DNA of 64,000 nucleotides from the NCBI GenBank assembly GCA_000328365.1, contig KB309672.1:38803-102802 (forward strand), read 5' to 3'. The DNA comes from Capitella teleta. Lineage: Eukaryota; Annelida; Polychaeta; Capitellidae. Of this stretch, positions 26,901 to 38,440 are shown in pieces; the stretch's first letter is position 1, and each line of letters starts with the position of its first letter. The notes below the pieces were generated by a model that saw only the letters and a program-made list of their open reading frames with translations, was not told the DNA's origin and did not search any database. Both the position numbers and the translations under genes were made by a program.

Positions 26901-29900
26901 CGAATTATAATTATTTAGGTTATCAAGAATATTGTTAAGTGACTGTAGAAACAAATTAACATCAAAATTTGGTGGGCGATATATAATACCCACAATAGGT
27001 TTAGACCTCATTTGCGGAACATAATATGTTCCGCAATATAATATGTAATTAATATGTTGACATATTATGTCAACTCAACAAAAACACTTTCAAGATATTC
27101 ACACGATGTACTCAAGTAATCTAACGTCGTCCTATCGTCTGGTTATGAGCACATAATAATGCACTAACCTGAACCACCACCAAACAAACCAACCACGTTG
27201 ACTTCGAGGTTATGATAAACAATCAATAATTAAGTCATTGATTGGAGGAATGCTGTATTGAATAAATAAAGCTGTTTTGTATCATATCAATGTCGAAACA
27301 TCCGCAGTGGTTTCCAGCGGACTTATTACAGCCCATATTGACTTCAAGGTTATGATAAACAATCACAAATTATTTCATTAATACAAAAAAAAAGTTGAAT
27401 CAAATCAATGCCAAATCCCCCGAAGGTATTTCCAGCGAATTCAGACCAGAATACAAGTGTTGAACATTCACTCCATTCTCCAATGAGAGCAAAGTTTGCT
27501 CGTCTCTACGTGGAATCATTCAATTCATCAGATGGAATTGGGTTGCGCTTTGAAATTCTAGGCACCCCCAACCATGGTAAATATCCATGCGGCAATGCGC
27601 GCATCTCACAACTATGTATTCATCAGAATGTGCAGAAGAAGAACTGATCAGCGGAACGGACCATTTCCTTCCCGACGGTTACCTCACGGCATCCTCCCAA
27701 GCCGATGATAATCACGGTCCGAGTCGCTCACGGCTGAATGCATCTGCTTTAGGAGAACTGTCAGGTGGATGGGTTCCACAATACATGAACAATGAGCAGT
27801 GGATACAGGTGACACAACACTTTATTCAATGAAAATTGTGGGTCACTTTATTTTGTAGGTGGATTTTGGTTATAGCATTGCTGTCATGGGAATAGCATTA
27901 CAAGGACAAGATCAGATCAACAATTTTGTTACTCAGTTCTATGTCAGTTACTCTGAGGATTTGGAAACATGGAGAGAATACAAGGATCCAAATGAAAATG
28001 ACACAATGGTATGTGATAGGTAGCAGTGAATTTCATGTCAGTTTTTTATGTGCATCTTGTAGCTATTTGATGGCAATTTTGACAACGTAAATGTCAGGAA
28101 GCGCTATTTCAATCATGGTTTCATAGCAAGAGCTGTTCGACTTCATCCAACTGCCTGGAATGGCTTCATCGCAGTCAGATGGGAACTGATAGGCTGTCCA
28201 GGTTCGTTAAAATGCTCAAGAAAATAATCTGGGAAAGTGGTCATAAAATGCGATGTAACTATTCCAGGAACAGCTTCCAGCAATAATCTCGGCTGCTTTG
28301 CCGATGATGAAGACAATAGGGACCTTCCAAATGCTGTTGTCGGAGATATTCCCGGAGGCATGACCCGCGATTACTGCAAAGCTCACTGCTTCGACCACGT
28401 ATTATTAATCATTGCCCTACTCAGCTAGACGTGATTAATTTTCTCTTGTCATGCAGGGTTACCCTTATGCTGGGGTGCAGTATTCTTCACATTGCTTCTG
28501 TGGGGAATCGTATGGGACGTATGGTCCCACTGTTGGCTGTAACTACAGGTGCAGCGGAGATATATCTCAGATATGTGGTGGTTTCAGAAGCAATAGCATC
28601 ATGACAACTGGGATGTGTAAGACATGATCGTTCAAACAAGCGAAACAAACGACTAACATAACTTATTGACAGCTACACAATATAAAGGTTGTCCCGATCA
28701 CTGGACTGCAATGGGAACTAACTGCTATCGAGTTTTCACTGATGAAACGACTTGGGAGAGCGCAGAACAAAGCTGCATGCAACACGGATATGGGGCACGC
28801 CTGACCAAGATTAACAACATTGAAGAACAGAAATTCGTCGAAGAACAGTTAAACGTTTGTGAGTATTTTCCTTTTTAGTGAGACTGTGACATCGCAAAAC
28901 AATATCGTTAATTATACTAAGCTGATATAAACACAGAACGTACGCCATTTCAGCAGAAATTGTTTTCAGTGTTTCGTTATGGTTTACAAATTGACTATGC
29001 TGAAATGGAGTACATTCCACCTGTGATTAGTATTTATTATACTGTTTACTATCAATTTCGCGTGGACTGATGGTCAAAGTTTGCAGTACGCAAACTGGGC
29101 AATAGCAGAACCAGATCTTCAACTGAAAGTTGACTGTGTGGGGATTTATCACCAGGAAGGATCAAATCAAGTATGTGTTTTAGTAATCCATGTATATAGC
29201 TGTCAAATACTTGCACTGTTTCCCTTACAATTTCAAATGAAATATATCTAATAGGTTAGAGCTATTGCTATGAAAAATCAGTGCTTGTATTCCACCACCG
29301 CCTCTTTCCTCATACGATTCTCTAATTCCTCATCTTATAACACCTTTCTATTCTCTATCCAATAGGTCCTGTAATGCAATGAATATCTCACTATAATTAA
29401 TGTTTTTTTGTTATTAATATTCAGTTCTTTTTTAATATTCATTGTGTGATTACATTATCAGTCTGGGAAATGGAAAGTCGGTGCATGTGATGGCAATGAA
29501 ACAAGACCTTACATCTGTCAAATGCCAAAGCAACTAATGGATACCCCACACGACCCAATCCCTGACGATGGTTGCCCAACAGTAAGAGCAATCGGGGAAC
29601 TTGTTTCAGTATTTATGGCTGATTTTATATCCAGGCCTGGATGGCACACAGGTGGAAGTGCTATTCATTCTTCAATGCTAGTGACTACTGGCTAAAAGCC
29701 AACGAAACATGTGAAAAAATTGGAGGGAATCTTGTCCGAGTCGAAGACAGGTTTTTTCACTTTATTAAGATGTCCTCAAAACGATTGACTCCCTCCGTTG
29801 CAGCTTTGAACAGACATTCTTGGCCTACAAGTTTGGTGAACGAGGCGACACGGAATCATTCTGGATGGATCTTTCTAACCAAGACGATGAGTCTATTTTC

Positions 29901-30174
29901 AAGTTCTCTAATGGTGCAATCCCAGAAGACACTTTGTGGGCCGAAGACCAACCAAGTAAAGTATAACTTTATTTATATGACTGACGTTTCGCCTAGAATG
30001 ATCGCTTGTGTTAAAAGCATGTATGTTCTATCTTAAGGCCCGCACGATGATACAACTTATGGAATCCTGGATGCCAGTGACTACAGCCAATGGAAAAATG
30101 TGCCTGGAAATGAAATGCACCCATACATATGCGAACGTCAGCGCATGGGTGTGCATCGTCCTGATGACGTGTAG
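21483..30174 (+). CDS. Secreted multidomain protein: C-type lectin, discoidin (F5/8C) and WSC domains
   Basis: About 23 exons give roughly 1,100 aa. A signal peptide (21483-21531) is followed by CTLD1 (21580-22285, short and lacking the usual W-G core) and CTLD2 (about 22294-23021, galactose-type QPD and WND motifs). Three discoidin domains follow: 23136-23702; 23998-24387 plus 27426-27576; and 27627-28201. Next come a WSC domain (28268-28616, cysteine pattern GCF..C..HC..HCFCG..C..RC..CGG), CTLD3 (28673 to about 29520, middle unclear) and CTLD4 (about 29560-30174), ending at TAG. Most introns are only 48-60 bases and start in matching phase. Discoidin domains 1 and 3 both have a phase-0 intron before FDGN, and domain 2 has it before FPAN. 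The 24388-27425 intron carries an antisense LINE. The domains suggest extracellular glycan or matrix binding, perhaps in immunity; that is inference. The CTLD1/CTLD2 and CTLD3 internal junctions are unresolved. Confidence 0.8.
23902..23979 (+). repeat. (ATT)n microsatellite
   Basis: About 26 uninterrupted ATT units lie in the intron just before the exon that begins discoidin domain 2. It sits only about 20 bases upstream of the acceptor ACAATAG, so it takes the place of a normal polypyrimidine tract. Confidence 0.95.
24400..27011 (-). mobile_element. Decayed LINE (non-LTR retrotransposon) in a lectin-gene intron
   Basis: On the minus strand, reading from about 27011, there is endonuclease-like sequence ([11 protein letters not shown] and DFNIDLLN). 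At 25459-25121 there is reverse transcriptase sequence ([20 protein letters not shown] and QFGFRK), with [10 protein letters not shown] where active elements read FLDLRKAFD. Near 24805-24660 the RT tail region matches. The frame is broken into many pieces by stops, frameshifts and an oligo-A run in the RT, so it cannot encode a working protein. The 3' end near 24405-24440 has a TTATC-type simple tail, typical of CR1/L2/Jockey-like LINEs. It lies antisense to the host gene. Confidence 0.8.
27012..27074. repeat. Two adjacent perfect inverted repeats
   Basis: The first has 11-base arms TTGCGGAACAT / ATGTTCCGCAA with a 3-base loop (27012-27036). The second has 8-base arms GTTGACAT / ATGTCAAC with a 3-base loop (27056-27074). 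Both sit at the 5' edge of the antisense LINE relic, inside a host intron. Confidence 0.85.
27198..27450 (+). repeat. Imperfect tandem duplication across a splice acceptor
   Basis: A block starting TTGACTTCRAGGTTATGATA at about 27199 recurs at about 27333. The same order continues to ..TTTCCAGCGGACTTATT (27310-27328) and TTTCCAGCGAATTCAG (27429-27445). The second copy contains the acceptor and start of the exon completing discoidin domain 2; the first keeps a decayed version of it. Confidence 0.65.
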
Positions 30175-30369
30175 GTAAGCCTCAGGTTTATCCGGAGCGA
30201 AACAACTAAATGATGAATATATTTATTATGTTACGTATTCATATTGTTCTTCATCAAGATTCAATCTTTTTAACACCATCCCTAAGCTTTCAGTTTATCG
30301 CTAAACCACACACTATCACTATAAAAAATAAAGCAACATTAAAACTCCCACATGCTTCGTACGTTTCAG

Positions 30370-30511
30370 GATCTTCCGTGAAGGCAGGACAGCAGATCGG
30401 ATGCTTTTGGGTGGATATAAAATTGACGATAAGAATGATGGAATTAATTGGTCACTTTTTGCATTTGCCTACAATCATCAAAAGACAAATGAGAATAAAT
30501 ACACCAATAAA
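30370..30511 (+). pseudogene. Possible extra C-type lectin exon downstream of the stop
   Basis: A good acceptor (GTTTCAG, ending 30369) is followed by an open stretch ending at a donor-like AAA|GTATGT. One frame reads LLGGYKIDDKNDGINW...FAYNH, which resembles the core of a C-type lectin domain (LGG..., then F.Y..W). It cannot be joined in frame to the preceding lectin exon, which ends in TAG just before a GTAAGC. It may be a decayed exon or an alternative end of the lectin gene. Confidence 0.35.
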
Positions 30512-30529
30512 GTATGTCTTGTGCTGATT

Positions 30530-31359
30530 GTGTCAATAATCTGCTAGTTACGGGCAATAGTGTTTTCTGTTTTTCTGTATCTGTTTTTCTGCATCAAAAT
30601 CAAGACCTCAGCCATGCAAAAATGAATAAATAAACAATAATATAAAATAAAAATTGGACTGCATAAATATAGATAGAGGCCTACATGTTTTTTTCAAACA
30701 TAAAAGAGCCCAAAAGGACGACAATCAGGGTGCTCTACACTAAAACTGACATTCTAGCCAATAACTCAAAGCGCTCAGAAAGAAAATCAGTTTATCGTCA
30801 TTGCGAATTTGTTACAACTCAACACAACTGAAAAATGAAATTCCAAGCCTTGTTTGAGGACAGGACATATATAATACCTTTTCAATAAGCTATCTGCTGC
30901 TTTGTAAAGCTTATTTAAAGGAGTAGAAAAATAGACAGTGTCTTCATTCCACTTCAATCACACTCATCAGGAAGGTTATGCCCTGTTCCACAAATATTAT
31001 CATCGATACAATCACAAACCCATTTAAATATTAACGTTCCATCATGCCCAGAAAACTCCAAATTTACGAAATATACACCCTAATTAATCATTCCAGCGCA
31101 AAATAATAACTACCTGATATCATTGACATAGTATAAAAGAGACACGAACATCGCAGTGGTTTTGATTCTCCCGCCAAATCGCTTTGGTTCACAGAATTGC
31201 CGCTAGTGGAGCTGCGAATGACGTCATAAACCCTCGATACACCCTGGCAAATATGTAAACCAAACTGATTTGACGTGATGCTTGTAACCTTGTAAATTCA
31301 TTTATGTAGCGCTTTAAACCTTTGAGGGCGTTGACATGTGCAAGCTTCGGCCTCAGACG
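30530..31359. other. Intergenic between lectin and P450 genes
   Basis: No coding sequence supported. AATAAA motifs cluster at about 30625-30650 and could terminate the lectin transcript. Confidence 0.4.
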
Positions 31360-31459
31360 TATAAATTAACATACTCGTATCAGTGCGAGTGGTGGTATTT
31401 AGCTATCGGAGCATTTTTCAGGTAGATTTGGAAATTTCACTCAATACACATATTTTACG
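31360..31459 (+). promoter_or_regulatory. TATA promoter and untranslated exon 1 of the P450 gene
   Basis: TATAAAT (31360-31366) is followed about 95 bases later by the donor TACG|GTGAGT. The implied untranslated exon (about 31390-31459) would splice to the acceptor GGACAG at 33795, nine bases before the P450 ATG. Assignment is by signals and position only. Confidence 0.5.
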
Positions 31460-31798
31460 GTGAGTTCCAAAATGAATTCAGATGTTATAATCGTTTGCAT
31501 GCACATAATTAATGACTTTAATATATATAATATAATAATATAATTATGATTATGATAATTATGACCTTAATAACCTTTCATACTGGTCACAGTCTTTTTG
31601 GTTATATATTTGCTCCTTAATTTACAGAAGTGACCTTGTACAGGGCTCCAGGCATGTATCATTGGGTGTTTATCCCAATGTCCATGTGGTCTAGACGGAG
31701 TTAATTGACAATGAGATTACAACGCTTTCAGGCAATGAATGTCTAATCGACTATAGTCATCATTGAGAAAGATCTCATTCTCTTTCCTGTATTTGAAC

Positions 31799-32264
31799 TA
31801 GTGATGGGCGAATATGAAATTTGTCCGAATATCCGAAACCGAAACTTCAAACAGTATATATTCGTCGAATCCGAATACGAAGCCGAATATATACCCACTC
31901 CAATGCAGTGATATCTTCGATCGTTATATAGGCTAGTATGATTAATCGATTTACGCCCTTTCAGGTAATTGATCAATCAAGAGCAGCTCGACGTGTGATT
32001 GGTCAGGTTTCGTCACGTGCTATGATGCCCCGTCTTCTTTTAAGCCAATAAGTTTAAAGAAATTTTGAAAAATGAGCCACGCGATAATTTCCTGATAAAA
32101 TCCTAAGCCCCTCAGCAAACTAAATCACGAATAAGGAAAATCTGTAATTAACTCAAACGAAATATATATTTTGATATTCGGATCCGTTGCAATTTTATCG
32201 TTCGAAGCCGAAGCTTCGAAAATAGCCAATATTTGAAGAAGTCCGAAGTTCGAAGCCAAAGCTA
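31799..32264 (+). mobile_element. hAT-type MITE copy 1 (466 bp)
   Basis: The element starts TAGTGATGGGCGAATAT and is flanked by perfect 8-bp direct repeats, ATTTGAAC (31791-31798 and 32265-32272), the target-site size of hAT transposons. The interior is rich in TTCGAA/GAAGCCGAAGCTTCG motifs. A related copy lies at 44278-44712 in the opposite orientation. It has no coding capacity. It sits in the first intron of the P450 gene. Confidence 0.85.
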
Positions 32265-33804
32265 ATTTGAACTACCATTTTCTTTCTTTATTTAGATGAA
32301 TTTACTGCTATAATTATGACCACTTGTAATATCATTCGACCCAATCTTAAACAAATTATTGGTTAACTATATCAGAAATCCTGTCTTTTGATTTTAGTGT
32401 CTGTAATTTTAATGTTTAATTAACCTATCGCCGCAATTTTTGCCCTTTTATGTGTGTGAACGATAGGATTGTGTGGGTGTCTAATATTCTTTGGACGGTA
32501 ATAAGTAGATTGTCAAAAAATACGTAAGCAAAAAGGTCAAAATTTTCGAAATGTGATAACAGAGTGCTCTGAGAAAGACCTTGCATTTAGCCGTTCAGTG
32601 CTCGCTATTTTATTCATCTTAACCATCAGTATTTAAAAGAAACAATATTTTATTCGTAGCTAGTTCGCAGAAGGTCAATGGTTTTTGTTGGTATCAAATG
32701 TCATCAAAATCGCCCATCTTTGAAATTGGTCCAAATTGGCATTGCAATGAAATCATATATTTCTCTCATAATGCTATTCAATTAGTTTGTTTGTAGAATG
32801 AGTAATTGATTATGCAAGACATCGTTAACACCTGTCATTCAATGTTGTTGTTTTTTTTTTTATATATATATATTCAATAGGTTTTTTCCCAAAGCTTGCA
32901 TATATAAACCGACTGAATTGTAAGTGATTTTTCTTTTACTTATAGAGCCGTGATAATAATGTGAACTAGTTTGCAATATGTATGGACTCAAGAGCACTTA
33001 AAGCAACACGTTTATAAAGTAGGTTACTTTATTACATCTGTGAAAAGCCAATTAAAATACAGAAGAAAAAAAAAATAAAAATAAAAACCCACTTCAAACA
33101 GGGCGCGGTGTCACCCTGCATGACCGTCGGGCCCGTGCATTCTATAATTTATAGAGTGGCCCAAAAGTAATGCATCTTGAATATAATACAAGTCGAATTT
33201 TCACTGGCTAAATTAGACTGATTGCCAGTATTCAAAACCCCGCAAAAAAAGCTTTATGATTGTCCGATGTCTGACATATTCTATGAGGCATTTTGTTTTT
33301 CTTTTTGAATATAATTTTGCAATGAAATTGGCTACAAGAGTATGCATAGTAATTATGGTAAATTATAGTATATGAGAAGGTATCAACTATATCCCGTTGC
33401 ACACAATGCCTGGCTTTGCTATGCAGTTTGGAAATCCCTGCAGAGTAACGAACACAGCGGGTTGTAAGTCAGGCAGTCTTGCACAATGATAAGCTATAGT
33501 AAATTTTAATTCACCAAGAAAGAACGACATGTCTGCCCATCGTGCATCTAATGCACCATGCCACACCAAAACTTTGCAAATGTAGCATAAATTACTCATT
33601 GAGATATATTATAGAATTAACCGGGAATTCCCAAGTACAATGTGTATATTGCAGCCAATGATATCGTTAGCCGCATTGAAGGTGTAACTCTGCTTATCAG
33701 TCAATATGATAAAGCAGAAGGTTTTTAAAATAGACGTAAACAAGAATACATGTATACTCAAAATTACCCTCCCTTATTTTTTTCTGTGTGGACAGGCAAG
33801 CAAC

Positions 33805-36659
33805 ATGACTATCTTGCAAGAAATTTTCTCCTGGCTGACCATCCAAACCATATTGGTTGGGACATTAGTCCTACTTTTCGTGCTGTGGGTACAGAACTTC
33901 AGTAGGTGCTACAACATGCCCCCAGGTCCAATGCAATGGCCTATTGTGGGAAATCTTCCATCACTTGCGATGATTGGAAAGGAAAATCTGCTTGATTACT
34001 TCAAGAAGCTTGGTGATAAGTATAACGGATTGTTTACCATAAAAATGGGAGACCATCTGGCTGTGTGCATCACCGATTACAGCATCATGAAAGAAGCTCT
34101 GCTGAAACAAGGAGCTTGTTTTTCAGACCGCCCTTCGTTGCACATGATGAAAGTAATTCAGCATTCAGAAACAATAAGAGGTAAGTGAAGCCATATGCAC
34201 CACTAATAAGGCCTCCCGCTCAGGATTTCATAGAGAAATGAAAAATCTGAGGTGTCCAGATGTATTGTTAGTCCTAATTTGCAGGCATTCTTTTTGGCAA
34301 TGGGAGACCGTGGCAGCTACAAAAGAATTTCACAATTCAATCCTTAAGAGACGAAGGCGTTGGAAAGAAAACTGTTGAAGCAAAAATCCAAGTTGAAGCG
34401 AGGGCTCTGGTTTCAGAACTTGAAAAGAAAGTTGGACAAGCACAAGACCCGAGCGGGTCAGTTGCGATGGCTGTGTCTAACGTTATTTGTTCTATGATAT
34501 TTGGAGCAAGGTAAGCAGTTTATGTGTTTGCCATATGCAGTCTATGCATCGCAATTTGACTTAGATATGAGTACAATGATGCCGAATTCACTTCACTTCT
34601 GAAAACAATTAATGATATGGTCCAATCTGTGAACTGGTACGACCCCAGAAACGTATTCAGCCTTCTAGAGTATCTTCCCTACCCAAAGAGCGTGAGGAGG
34701 ATTATAGAAGATTTATCTGTGTGCTATCTACAATGGTATTTTGTTCCAGTACAATATCGTGAGGAATGGTCAAAGTCAAGTTTCCAATTTGGTTGTGAAA
34801 GAAATTGAAAAGCATCGCAAATCATTGACGGTCGGTGAGAACAGGGATATCATTGATCGAGCCCTCCATATCAGCAGGAAAAATGGAGAAGACTCCAAGT
34901 ATTTTGAAGGTGAGAATAGATATGTATTAGATGGGCTAACCATTATCTAATACCACAAATGATTGTGACTAGGTGAAGAGCTGAATACCCTCGTCTTGGA
35001 GCTGTTCTTAGCTGGCGCTGATACCTCTGTACAAACTCTCAAGTGGTCCCTGTTGCTCATGGCAAAGTACGCGGAATATCAAGAGAATTGTTTCACTGAG
35101 ATCAATACGGTGAGGCACACTTGTGTCTAACTAAAGGCATCCGGCATTAGTATTTTTACAGGTCATTGGCGAGAGACTACCAACAATGGATGACCGGGCG
35201 TGTCTACCAATCGTGGAGGCCACTCTTTCTGAAATACAACGGTTTCGAATCGTTGGTAAGTCAGAGACTGACTGGGACAGTGTTAAGGCCTTTACAACTC
35301 CAAGCAGACTTCAATCATGTATGGTCATGCCCATAGAGGTAGTAATACATATAGAGGAAGCATACTTTGTCATTTTGGTTCCTACGCATGAAAATATGTC
35401 AAACTGATCAGCTGACTGCTGAGTAAATTATGGGATAGCATTCAGCAGGAAGGAAATACTTCCACAGCCCTTAATTCAATTCTCACAGGAAACGGAAATG
35501 CATCCACTCTCGCGATACTTGGTATACATATCTAAAATATATTTCATATTGCGTTATATATGGGTGAATTTTATTAGATTGGCTGACCTAGATAATATGC
35601 TGCCATTAAAAATCGACTTTCTAATTTACTGCATACCTGTCAACCCGCCCGGATTTCGCTGGATTGAAAATTCCTTTGAATATAAGCCACATTAACACAG
35701 GGCACTTCCAATTAACACTCTTCCCTGCTTTTGAGACTGAAGGATCGAATCATAATGCAAAGCATTTGGAGCAAAATATTATACTTGTATATGAAAGAAC
35801 TTTAAGTCAAGCCTTACTTCAACGGCGAAACGAAATGCATCTGCATTACTTTTCCGCCCCCTTACCGATACGCTTGACTTCGTGCCGGGGTTTTGCCGGC
35901 TTTGAGCGGTATAACTGTGTTTACTAGGTCTGTGATCATGCCAGTGGATGAAATAATCAAAATATATTGCAACGATTGAAATGGTATTTTCTTAAGAATT
36001 GAAATTATACTGGTATGCATTCATTATAAATGTGGATGTAATTTCAGGACCGATGGCAATAACCCACATCAGCACCAAGGACGCCACACTGAGAGGGTTC
36101 CACATCCCCAAAGGAACCTGGGTGTTGCCTCAGCTTCATGCAATTATGTTTGATGAGAAATTGTGGAAGGATCCGAATGAGTTTAGACCTGGACGATTTT
36201 TGGATTCTTCAGGAAAGTTTGTCGTCGCTGACGAACTAATCAATTTTGGCATAGGCAAGTGGTCTGTTACAATTAAAACTGATAAAGTTACTCCATTTTT
36301 TATGCAACAAATTGTATTGCTGTGAAAGGAGCCATTTTTTCAGGGCAAAAAAAAAACAGCGGTTTTTACACCAAACATTATTTCCATTGATATAGCCCTA
36401 AAATGGAATTATGCGATATTATTATGGCTTCTGAACGAAGGCATATGTATAACAAAGCATGTGATTCACGATAGCTTTTTTTACAGGCCCACGAAAGTGC
36501 CCCGGAGAAGCCCTTGCAAAGGCCAATCATTTCATTTTCTTCGTGATGCTGATACAGAAGTTCAAAATCCTCAAAACCGATGTGGATGTAAATTTGGATC
36601 CAATTCTTGGGACAAATTGGTCTCCAAATTCTCAGAACATAATGTTCTCCCTCAGATAA
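33805..36659 (+). CDS. Cytochrome P450, clan 2 (CYP1/CYP2-like)
   Basis: The model is 33805-34180, 34285-34510, 34565-34718, 34750-34909, 34973-35109, 35162-35255, 36048-36254 and 36487-36659, all in phase, giving 508 aa, the usual length. An N-terminal membrane anchor (residues about 12-32) is followed by the proline-rich hinge MPPGPMQWPIVGN. The C-helix region PWQLQKNF keeps the Trp. The I-helix has LAGADTS, the K-helix has EATLSEIQR (ExxR), the PERF-like region is FRPGRF, and the heme loop is FGIGPRKCPGE with the cysteine at about residue 455. All catalytic landmarks are present, so it should be a microsomal heme mono-oxygenase; the substrate is unknown. Two oddities: a GC-AG intron (ATAG|GCAAGT) directly before the heme-loop exon, and a 31-base gap at 34719-34749 that must be spliced out or is a sequence error. 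A polyadenylation signal AATAAA is at 36860. Confidence 0.9.
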
Positions 36660-37199
36660 ATTGCTCCTTGATTTTAATACAATTATCAAACTCACCTGAC
36701 TCTTGTTCAACATTAATTGAGATCAGCTGTGTCTTGATGCTTAATTATTTCCCTGTTATTCTATTATTACATGTTTAACAAAAATGCTATCCATGTTTTA
36801 TAATGTGAGTCTGGGTGAATATTATGTAATAATTAGCACTTAATAATGCAACAGTATACAATAAATTGTTATTATGATATATTTACTATATATTTGGTTT
36901 TATTTAATTCAATGCACTCACAGAATGGAACTACATATGTATCAGGGGGGGGTCATTATTACAAAACAGAAATACACAGAACATATTGTAAGAAGTGTGG
37001 CCTTGGGTGATAATGGTGACAAAATGACAACAAATGATGCCAAATACTCTTCATGGCATACCGTTATTAACATATAATCAAAAGAATAAATCAATAAGAA
37101 TGTGTGACTCTAAATTCAAATTCATTGCAGTGAAACAATCATTGTCACTTCATGGTTTCGTGTATTTGAAATGTATTTTTTCGTGTAATTTTCAACACC

Positions 37200-37770
37200 A
37201 ACTTGAACTATCTCCTCCGGCCCTTCTGGGTCCCCCGATGAATTGCCCTCCGTCGTCCCTGGCGGTGACAACCGGTCACCTGGCGATGGAGGATCCTCTG
37301 CAGCTGGGTGTGAAGGTTCCTCCGGTGCAGCGCCGGCTATCTCCCCTGGCGAGCCCATTTCTTCGCGCTGCAACAAAGAAACAAGGAGATCTCACTGCAT
37401 GATGCATAGAAAATGAGACTACGCGAGTCTGCGGCTATCACTATAGTATGACGCCCTATACGCCATTCACTGATTCTCCTTCTACCTCCACAAATGAATG
37501 ACCGACAACATCCACACCGGCGCCAGCACCTCTCACTCAGCCTCCCTGCAGGCCATGCTGCCGTGGCCTTTGAGTGCTCTCTTGATCGGCGGGGGACTGA
37601 GCGGGAACACGCGCACATAACCAACACCCGGAATCCCCAGTCCACCGTCGGCCAGGTGAGTCAGTCCGTTGCGCATGTGCTATGCCTGGCCACTCACCTG
37701 TACTGGGCGGCCTCGTGGCCTGCGCCATGTACCACCTGGGCTGGGAACACGACTGCATGAACGCACTGTA
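37200..37770. other. GC-rich island of unclear coding status
   Basis: Base composition jumps to clearly GC-rich in an otherwise AT-rich window. On the minus strand an acceptor (TTTGTTGCAG, near 37372) opens a frame of Pro/Glu/Gly-rich residues (EEMGSPGEIAGAAPEEP...) ending at 37122. Further up the same strand, TTACAG and TACAG|GTGAGT near 37770 and 37690 could bound a small exon. The plus strand also has an open end, LGGLVACAMYHLGWEHDC..., stopping at about 37771, and a donor GGCCAG|GTGAGT near 37655. I cannot choose a strand or identify a protein. It could be exons of a short gene or a CpG-like promoter region. Confidence 0.4.
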
Positions 37771-38096
37771 AGGACACCGGATTGGTCAGCGTTTTATATT
37801 CTCTATATTGCTTGGATATATAATAAATAATATTTCTTTGATACATGATTCTTTTGTTTTTTTTTTTTTTAATCTATTCACTTATTCGTGATTATAATTG
37901 TATAATGTACTATATAATACTATATAATGCGAGGTCGCCTTGGGCACTCACATCCCCGTTCCAAAAGCTGGTATCCATCTTGGTATCCATTTTGCTGTAA
38001 AAACAACACTTAAGTCGACACCTCAAACACGTACAGGCACAACTAACCGGGCCCATTCCATCACGTTCGTAATATTCTCATTGTGCTGGAACAAAC

Positions 38097-38440
38097 GAGT
38101 GAGTGAGTGAGTGAGTGAGTGAGTGAGTGAGTGAGTGAGTGAGTGAGTGAGTGAGTGAGTGAGTGAGTGAGTGAGTGAGTGAGTGAGTGAGTGATGGGGT
38201 TTTACGGCTCCACCCAATCGGATCGGATGATACGGGCGCCAGAACAGAAGGCCCGGGACCTGGGTTTCCCCCTACTCTTATCGATAAATCCCAAGGGTTC
38301 TTTATCCTGCATACCACCATAGACTGTAGTACACAGCGCCCGGCCTTGTTACGCAGTTGGGCAGCACTGCAGAGTCACCGAAGAATTACAATTATAACGG
38401 ACTACAATTAAAATTCACAATCATAACGCCCGTGGCCTGA
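38097..38440 (-). repeat. 5'-truncated SINE-like repeat with (TCAC)n tail
   Basis: On the minus strand about 245 bases (38440-38195) match the plus-strand repeat at 53030-53262 block by block (e.g. AACAAGGCCGGGCGCTGTGT, GGGATTTATCGATAAGAGTA, CTTCTGTTCTGGCGCCCGTA). The end continues directly into about 98 bases of (TCAC)n, the plus-strand GAGT microsatellite at 38097-38194, which acts as the 3' tail. The tRNA-like head seen in the other copy is absent. Confidence 0.75.

Noticed and set aside
33805-36659. Identification of the P450 as a specific named enzyme
   Set aside because: Only clan-level features (ExxR, heme loop, clan-2 style K-helix region) can be read; a subfamily needs a phylogeny.
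38023-38320. Frames with SLTH/HSLT repeats
   Set aside because: Translation of the (GAGT)n microsatellite tail of a SINE-like repeat.
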